Source: Phocoena phocoena (Eukaryota > Chordata > Mammalia > Artiodactyla > Phocoenidae). Taken from it: a stretch of 64,000 nucleotides of DNA. Both the position numbers and the translations under genes were made by a program. Below are positions 58,525 to 64,000 of the stretch, one piece after another. The stretch's first letter is position 1. Each line of letters opens with the position of its first letter. The notes under the pieces were generated by a model. That model worked only from the letters and a program-made list of their open reading frames with translations. It was not told where the DNA came from and made no database searches. The stretch covers positions 46,827,124 to 46,891,123 of the forward strand of contig NC_089226.1 in the NCBI RefSeq assembly GCF_963924675.1, given 5' to 3'.

Positions 58525-59130
58525 CTGTGGTTTTGATTTGTATTTCCCCAGTGATTACTGATGTTGAGAATCCTTTCATATGCTTTTTGGCCATTGTTAT
58601 ACAATTCTTTAAAGGATAGGTTTAAAAGTCAGTTTACTTTAAATGCCTAGAAAGTAAGAACACGAAGTAAGATTAGAGGGGAAGCAACTAGGATTCTCCC
58701 AAGACTGCTGGTGGAAGCAAATTGCTGTACCTTTTTAGAAAGCAAAGTGTCAGTATCTGGTAGTATTTAAAATGTGCCATACACTTGATCCTGCAACCCC
58801 ACTTTTAGGAATTTATCCAGTAGAAACAAAACAACCAGTATAAGGAAAAATAAGAAAAATGCTTAATGCAGAATTATTGTAATAGCAAAATACCTGCAAA
58901 GAAAGTGAATGTTCATCAATGGTGCAAAAGTTAAACTATATAATCCATATTATAGATAGTATGCTGTTATTAAAGAAAAATGAATTTCATATATAGGTAC
59001 TGACCTAAATACAAATTAATGACACATTATTAGGTTAAAGAAAGGTTGAGTTGCAGAGTAGTATGTAAGATTTCACGGGCCTCATTTTCATTTACAAAAA
59101 TGGAAGGAAAAATATATATGTGTATAATGT
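58525..59130. repeat. L1 remnants, antisense then sense
   Basis: 58525-58610 continues the antisense L1 ('tggttttgatttgtatttcc', 'gatgttgagaatcctttcat'). From about 58660 a different, sense, old L1 follows ('ccttttagaaagcaaagtg', 'gatcctgcaaccccactttt', 'caatggtgcaaaagttaaac'). Confidence 0.65.
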
Positions 59131-59599
59131 TTGAATATGTTTATAAAGAACAGGACAAAATGTAGAAGGCTAAACCTAACACTGACTACTCAGTAGGGGA
59201 GATTATTAGCCTTATTTTTTTAATCTCTCCACTAACTGACTTAATGAGCATGAATTGTAATATTTTTTTAAACAGAAGCAGAAAAGTTTAAAGCAAAAAA
59301 AGTAAAACAAGTAAAAATACTTCAGCAGGCCTGTTTGGATCACACAGACTACGTCATTCCCTCTGAAAGAAAGTGACCTTCTAGTTGCCACAGGAAGACC
59401 TAAGATCACATCTTGAGATGGACCGAGGATGGGGAAGTTGGGAAAGAAAAGAGAAGAGAATATGGAATAATCAGTAAAGGATATAGAAACAAAAGACAAG
59501 GATCTAATCCATATAAAAACGGGGGTTTACAACCAGAACTCCAACAAAAGAGATCACCAGATAACGACCATAGTTTGTATTTGATCAGAGCTCTGAAGT

Positions 59600-60085
59600 T
59601 TCCAGAAATGCTCTCACATACATAATCTCATTTAATCGTCATAGTGAGGATAGGCAGGGTGGGTGTGATATCCTTATTTTTCATATGAGGAAAAGAGAGC
59701 TCAAAGACCCCATGTGTGATATGGTCCAGGTCACACAGTCTGGAAGTGACAGAGTTTAAACCCTCCTAACTCCATGTTCAGGAGAACAGCCAAAGAAGCT
59801 AAGGAGCAGAGGAGGAAACTGCAATAATCTCCGCAACACATGCAAAGGGTCCCAGATCTGGCTGTGGCAGCATGCTCGGAAAGGCAGAGCCACTGCCGGG
59901 CAAGGGGCAGCTGTTTGCTATGAAACAAGCTCCTTACAAGAACTTCATTTGACCCTTGGAGGTAGATATTAACCACCTTGGAGGTAGATATTAGTATTCT
60001 CCCTAATAGCTGATAAGGAAACCAATGCCCTCAGGGGGCTGTAACCTGCCCAATCCCACACAACTAGTGAAATGGCAGAACCACA
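59600..60085 (-). repeat. Two MIR fragments
   Basis: Antisense MIR text at 59610-59770 ('catataatctcatttaatcg'-like, 'gtccaggtcacacagtctgg', 'aagtgacagagtttaaac') and again at 59930-60080 ('gataaggaaaccaatgccct', 'gcccaatcccacacaactag'). Both are old. Confidence 0.6.
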
Positions 60086-61164
60086 TATCAATCTATCAGA
60101 ATGGAGACCGGAAGTGGTCTTGGAGACCCCAGGTATTCATCCATTCGGTGAAAGATCATGGAGAGGTGGGATGGGGGATCCCAGGGAGGGGCAGGAGCAG
60201 CCTGGGAAGCAGGGGTGCACTTGTGGGGCTTGGGGCAACAGCTGTTAATCAAGAAGTATGGAAATATTTCAGTATTTTAGCAAACAGTACAGACATACAC
60301 GTATACATTGCCCTGGGCTGATGCAAGACTCAGTCCCCCATCTGATTTGACTCCAAAAGCCATGCATTTAACTACTCTCACCTCTCTACCCCAATCCAAC
60401 CCCACCCTTATCACAATATCCTCCCACCTTCACCCAATTATTCTACTCATATATTCCGGTCTGAACCTACTTGCTATAGAATATAACAGATCTTTGCACC
60501 ATCCCACTGACCATTCACAAAATTTATAAAATTTTAATATAATAACTTTTTTCTTTTTATAAGTACAACTGCTTTTCTAAAAGAGGAGTTTCCTTTGAAG
60601 AGAAGCCCTCTTGGAACTCCTGAGAACTTTGATCAAGTATCTGAAAATTGCTGAACATCTACAAAGAAGAAACTGTAGTTCTCTGTGGCAATCAGAGGGT
60701 GGAAGCGGGAGAGTAGGAAACATGGGAAATGGGAAGACAAGAGGAGCCCAGGAGATGTTACAAGGCTGAGGGCTGGTCAGGATCTTAAAAACATTCCCCA
60801 TTTGTGGGGTAACCAACGGGTACTTTAAAACAGTGGATGTCTGTTGTTTGAGTTTAAAGGTATTGTGCCTTGCTATGGCATAAAGTCCTCCTCTGCCTAC
60901 CCTGACACCTTCGGCACCCCTGCACCAGCAAACATCAGCACAGCTTACTACATGCGCAGTTCTCTGAAGAAGGGGTTTAGAGGAGGTTGAGAAAGGGCCT
61001 CAGTTTCATGTTTGTGTCCACTTGAGCAGGACAGCACATTTGTGGCTCACATTGTATTTCCAGGTGACAGTGCTGGGGTGGACAACTCTTTTCAGACATT
61101 GTCCTGTAAAGGGAAAGAGAACTGTGGAAAGGTAAGTAGAGGGAGAAGTGGGATCGAGAGAGTT

Positions 61165-61400
61165 TGTTTGTAACTTATGGTTAGCAAAGGGGAAAGGGGG
61201 TGGGGGAGGGATATATTAGGAGTTGGGGATTAGCAGATACAAACTGCTATAAAGAAAATCGATAAACAACAAGAGAACTATATTCAACATCTTATAATGA
61301 ACCATAATGGAAAAGAATATGAAATAAGATAATGCATTTGGAATTAATTATTGTTTATCTTACATTATATTTGTGTATAAATATGTTTATATACACATGA
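61165..61400 (+). repeat. L1 3' fragment
   Basis: It resembles the L1 at 13142: 'gttagcaaaggggaaagggg', 'gcagatacaaactgctataa', 'gataaacaacaagagaacta' and 'catcttataatgaaccataa'. No target duplication was found. Confidence 0.65.
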
Positions 61401-61447
61401 ATACATAATATTCTTTTAAAAATGAGTTTGTTTTTAATTTAATAACT

Positions 61448-61640
61448 CTTTGGGGGGGGGCCTCTCACTGTTGTGGCCTCTCCCGTTGCGGAGCACAGGC
61501 TCCGGACGCGCAGGCTCAGCAGCCATGGCTCACAGGCCCAGCCGCTCCACGGCATGTGGGATCTTCCCGGACTGGGGCACGAACCTGTGTCCCCTGCATC
61601 AGCAGGTGGACTCTCAACCACTGCGCCACCAGGGAAGGCC
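61448..61640 (-). mobile_element. CHR-type SINE, antisense, with target duplication and unusual tail
   Basis: The SINE is reversed, ending with 'cactgcgccaccagggaag' at its 5' border. The repeat taatttaataact flanks it at 61435-61447 and 61641-61653. Where the siblings have a long T run in this orientation, this copy has 'cttt' and then nine or ten Gs. Confidence 0.88.
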
Positions 61641-61808
61641 TAATTTAATAACTTTTCTTCATAGGGTGAATTGTGGGGATGAAACGAGATAAAGCACATA
61701 ATAAGCTTAGAATAATATTTTGCACATAGTAAGTCCTCAATGTGTTCACTATCATGATTGCTTCTCTGGAGGGGAGGGGAGGAGGAGGAAGTATCCAGGG
61801 TGTCTTAC

Positions 61809-62029
61809 TCTTTGTGTGCCCTCTGAAGCATCAACAAATCCCACTTTTGGTCCACCAGCTGGTTCAAGATGGCTGTCTTCTTGTGGTTAGCAGCTGCCTC
61901 CATCTGGTGCTTCATGTAATTCTGCTCTCTCTTTCGCTTTTCCACCATCGGCTCACCCTCCTCCTTACCAAAGATGGGCTCAGAAGAGTCTGGCTCAAAC
62001 ATGGGCAGCTGGGGGCGTTTGTTCTTTAT
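61809..62029 (-). CDS. CCDC81: CCDC81 exon: IKNKRPQLPMFEPDSSEPIFGKEEGEP...
   Basis: On the - strand, between ctgcttcag and aaaga|gtaaga, lie 73 codons plus two bases. It encodes Ile-Lys-Asn-Lys-Arg-Pro-Gln-Leu-Pro-Met-Phe-Glu-Pro-Asp-Ser-Ser-Glu-Pro-Ile-Phe-Gly-Lys-Glu-Glu, then a charged helix rich in Lys, Arg, Gln and Met, ending Leu-Gln-Arg-Ala-His-Lys. The frame closes at a stop only beyond the donor, inside the intron. Confidence 0.87.
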
Positions 62030-62254
62030 CTGAAGCAGGGACACACATAATGCACATGATAATTATACCAGGGAATAGACTTAATGCACAAGGCCGTAGC
62101 CTAGTAAAAACCAGCACCTCAGAGGAAAGAACAAGGGCCTCAGAACCACCAAATGGATAACACATAAGAGTATTCGTAACGTTACAGGATTTATACATAT
62201 TTTTAGAATGCTATTGAAACCCCAAAAAAGTTTAAAGGAATAATTGGCCCTTAC

Positions 62255-62333
62255 CTGTGCATCCAAAGCTCTCTTGTAACACTGTGTTTCTTCCATCTTA
62301 TCTTTTATATATTTGGCTCTTTGCGCAGCAAGT
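62255..62333 (-). CDS. CCDC81: CCDC81 exon: LAAQRAKYIKDKMEETQCYKRALDAQ
   Basis: A small exon of one base plus 26 codons lies between aactgccag and gcacag|gtaagg. Its phases fit the exons on both sides. The encoded stretch is strongly charged and helical, in keeping with a coiled-coil protein. Too short and without its own Met at the start, it would be missed by frame length alone. Confidence 0.85.
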
Positions 62334-63534
62334 CTGGCAGTTATGAATAAGAGAAGGTGGGACCACAGTTTGTTATAGAGTGTTTAGTAATACAGATTAA
62401 CATCAACAAAACATGTTTAATAAATATTAATAGGAATAAGAGCCTGATGAAAAGTGATATTTCCTTCTAGGAGCTTTCATTTTAAGAAAGAAAAGAGTAA
62501 TTCAAATCCATAGGCTAGTGGACAATGTGTTGGACAGGGATGGATGGGCAGGTATAAGCAAGTGACCAACCATACAGTCCAAATGCACTACCATTGAGAC
62601 AGGCACCCCTCCTCCCCCCATGCTTAAAAAAATCTAGATAGGAAAGCAGGAAGTGTCTCTGCATGCAATACAATGACTCATCATAAGATTCCTTTTTAAG
62701 AAGAGCGGTCTTTCCTATTATAAAATGAATCTATTATATGCAACCTCCACATGATCTGTAAAGTGAATATAATGGAACATATGCATTTTATGGAAATAGC
62801 TTTTTGGTCACAGAAACTAGATTCTTATTTGTTTTAGGAGTTTCTCTCACACCACAGTAGCCTCCTTAATTGCTCTCCTGACCTCAGTAGCAGAAGTATG
62901 GCCCACTTAGGCATGTTTGAACTCTGTGGCCCTGACCCTATCCCAGGCCTCAGATAACCCAAGCAGGACCAATCAGATTCTCTTTCCTGAAAATTTGGAA
63001 TTGAGACTGAAATTCGTCCAACTGTGAGCTGGAATACAGACAATGTCAGCTAAGGAGCTGGGGTGTGAGCAGACGGAAAGCTTTTTTTATATGGGTTTTA
63101 GTTCCTGGTTCCAGTCTTCCTGGGTCCCCCATACACTCCTGCCCTCAGGTTCCATAGGACACCCTTCATACCTATAATACAACTCAGTTTTGCCTTGAGG
63201 TTACCTGGGAATAGCTGGGAATGAAGCCTGCTCAAGACAAGTCCCTTCCTCCGTCTACCAAGATTAGCGATCACAAAACAATACAAAATGATACTGTGTA
63301 ATTAAAATGATTATAGACAGCAATCATTACTCTAATGATTACTCTAACAATGCTGGCTTTTCCATGTTTCTAACGAAGTGTTAGGCTATGGTACTGGCTG
63401 CTAGCTGGGTTGGTTTGCTCAGTTGGTTACAGTTGTGCTAATGAAACTACCAACGCTGATCCAATCCCACGTGGAAAGAAGCATCACGTGAACATTCCGA
63501 ATCCATTTTCCAGAGCACGTCTGGCTAGACTCAC
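62334..63534 (-). other. CCDC81: CCDC81 intron, 1.2 kb
   Basis: Plain sequence without a gene or a repeat that I can name. Confidence 0.7.
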
Positions 63535-63707
63535 TCCTCTGCCAGCTGCACTTGTTCCAGGCGGTCCATCATCTCTCTGTTTTGTCTTTGCTTCATGTCC
63601 TTTTCCCGTCTGTGACCAATTTGTTTCAGGAGACTTTGGGAATATTCCTCTTGCTTAAAAGCATTAATCTCAGGACTGAGTGGCCGTTTATAAAACAAGA
63701 AGGATTT
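63535..63707 (-). CDS. CCDC81: CCDC81 exon: KSFLFYKRPLSPEINAFKQEEYSQ...
   Basis: On the - strand, between ttttattctag and gagga|gtgagt, are 57 codons plus two bases. It encodes Lys-Ser-Phe-Leu-Phe-Tyr-Lys-Arg-Pro-Leu-Ser-Pro-Glu-Ile-Asn-Ala-Phe-Lys-Gln-Glu-Glu, then a Gln/Lys/Arg/Glu-rich helix. The last two bases, GA, and the first base of the next exon form Glu. Confidence 0.87.
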
Positions 63708-63973
63708 CTAGAATAAAAGAGAAGCAACTCATTTATTCTAGAATACTGAAAAGCAACAAAGAATAAGGGTAATCATTCAGAAGACTAAAATCAATCAGAA
63801 AGCCTTGATTAATTGATAATGTGTGCCCAGACCTCAACACATTGACCAGCTAGTGACCCACAGAATCATATGAGTACGCACAGGGATGAATCTGAGCAGA
63901 ACTGACCAAAGCCCCATCACTGAGAGGGAGATGAAAAAGGACTTCACGGAGTAGGCCCTCCGCTAGTACTTAC

Positions 63974-64000
63974 AACTTGCATACTGAAAGGAGGAGGAAT
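63974..64000 (-). CDS. CCDC81: CCDC81 exon, partial at window edge
   Basis: The last 27 bases before a good donor (gtaagtac, - strand) read Ile-Pro-Pro-Pro-Phe-Ser-Met-Gln-Val in the frame that joins the next exon at phase 0. The exon continues beyond the window. An alternative is that 'ctcctcctttcag' inside it is an acceptor of a tiny exon, which is much less likely. Confidence 0.65.

Larger units (their letters stand above)
55522..61808 (-). other. CCDC81: CCDC81 intron, 6.3 kb
   Basis: The exons at its ends join in phase, so no coding exon is missing here. It contains L1 debris with a nested SINE, a CT repeat, two MIRs, an L1 3' piece and an antisense SINE, listed separately. The segments 55600-56560 and 60090-61160 show no gene or named repeat. 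Confidence 0.75.
52946..64000 (-). other. CCDC81: CCDC81 gene span in window: coiled-coil domain protein 81, 3' part
   Basis: Six exons (from the right: at least 27, then 173, 79, 221, 126 and 142 nt) join in frame on the - strand and give 255 residues up to the stop. The protein is charged and rich in Glu, Lys, Arg and Gln, with coiled-coil-like stretches (KDMKQRQNREMMDRLEQVQ and ELERVSRIYQNLQDDWERS), and has a Cys-rich tail. CCDC81 is linked to the centrosome and cilia; a bacterial-HU-like domain lies in its N-terminal half, outside the window. The identification rests on the coiled-coil text and on position: convergent with ME3, as I remember for the human genes. I could not check it by alignment. 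Confidence 0.82.

Overview
The window is mammalian nuclear DNA, most likely from a cetacean (whale or dolphin). The clue is the repeat content. There are at least five near-intact copies of the roughly 200-bp tRNA-derived SINE that opens with 'cttccctggtggcgcagtgg', several copies of its longer relative, and many MIR, L2 and L1 fragments. These are CHR-family SINEs of the cetacean/hippo/ruminant lineage. I see no ruminant Bov-B or pig PRE-1 elements. There are no bacterial-style genes, and nearly all short open frames are chance or repeat-derived.

Layout. From 1 to about 35.8 kb on the + strand lies the 3' half of ME3, the mitochondrial NADP-dependent malic enzyme. Eight coding exons (14181-35791) encode about the last 335 residues, with splice sites and phases that all join; the first 14 kb is the upstream intron. 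From 52.9 kb to the right edge, on the - strand, lies the 3' part of CCDC81. Six coding exons, the outermost cut by the window edge, encode the last 255 residues. The two genes converge tail to tail, as I remember ME3 and CCDC81 doing in the human 11q14 region.

The 17-kb space between their stop codons is mostly L1, L2, MIR and SINE sequence. It holds the most interesting object here: an intronless copy of PTP4A1 (PRL-1 phosphatase) on the - strand, 43143-43661. Its 172-codon frame is open and keeps the catalytic Asp, the CX5R loop and a CAAX end. Upstream it keeps a long leader with an intact 43-codon upstream ORF (44015-44146) that resembles the conserved PRL leader uORF. It also carries a CpG-rich segment with TATA, CCAAT, GC-box and CRE-like sites (about 44330-44440). 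The copy therefore appears to carry a parental promoter, probably because its source transcript began further upstream. One change is notable: the residue after the loop Arg is Thr instead of the Ala typical of PRLs.

The genes do not form a pathway. ME3 makes mitochondrial NADPH and pyruvate from malate. CCDC81 is a coiled-coil protein linked to centrosomes and cilia. The PTP4A1 copy, if expressed, would be a small prenylated phosphatase or Mg-transporter-binding protein transcribed towards the ME3 3' end. The rest of the window documents layered retrotransposition, with many target-site duplications readable by eye.
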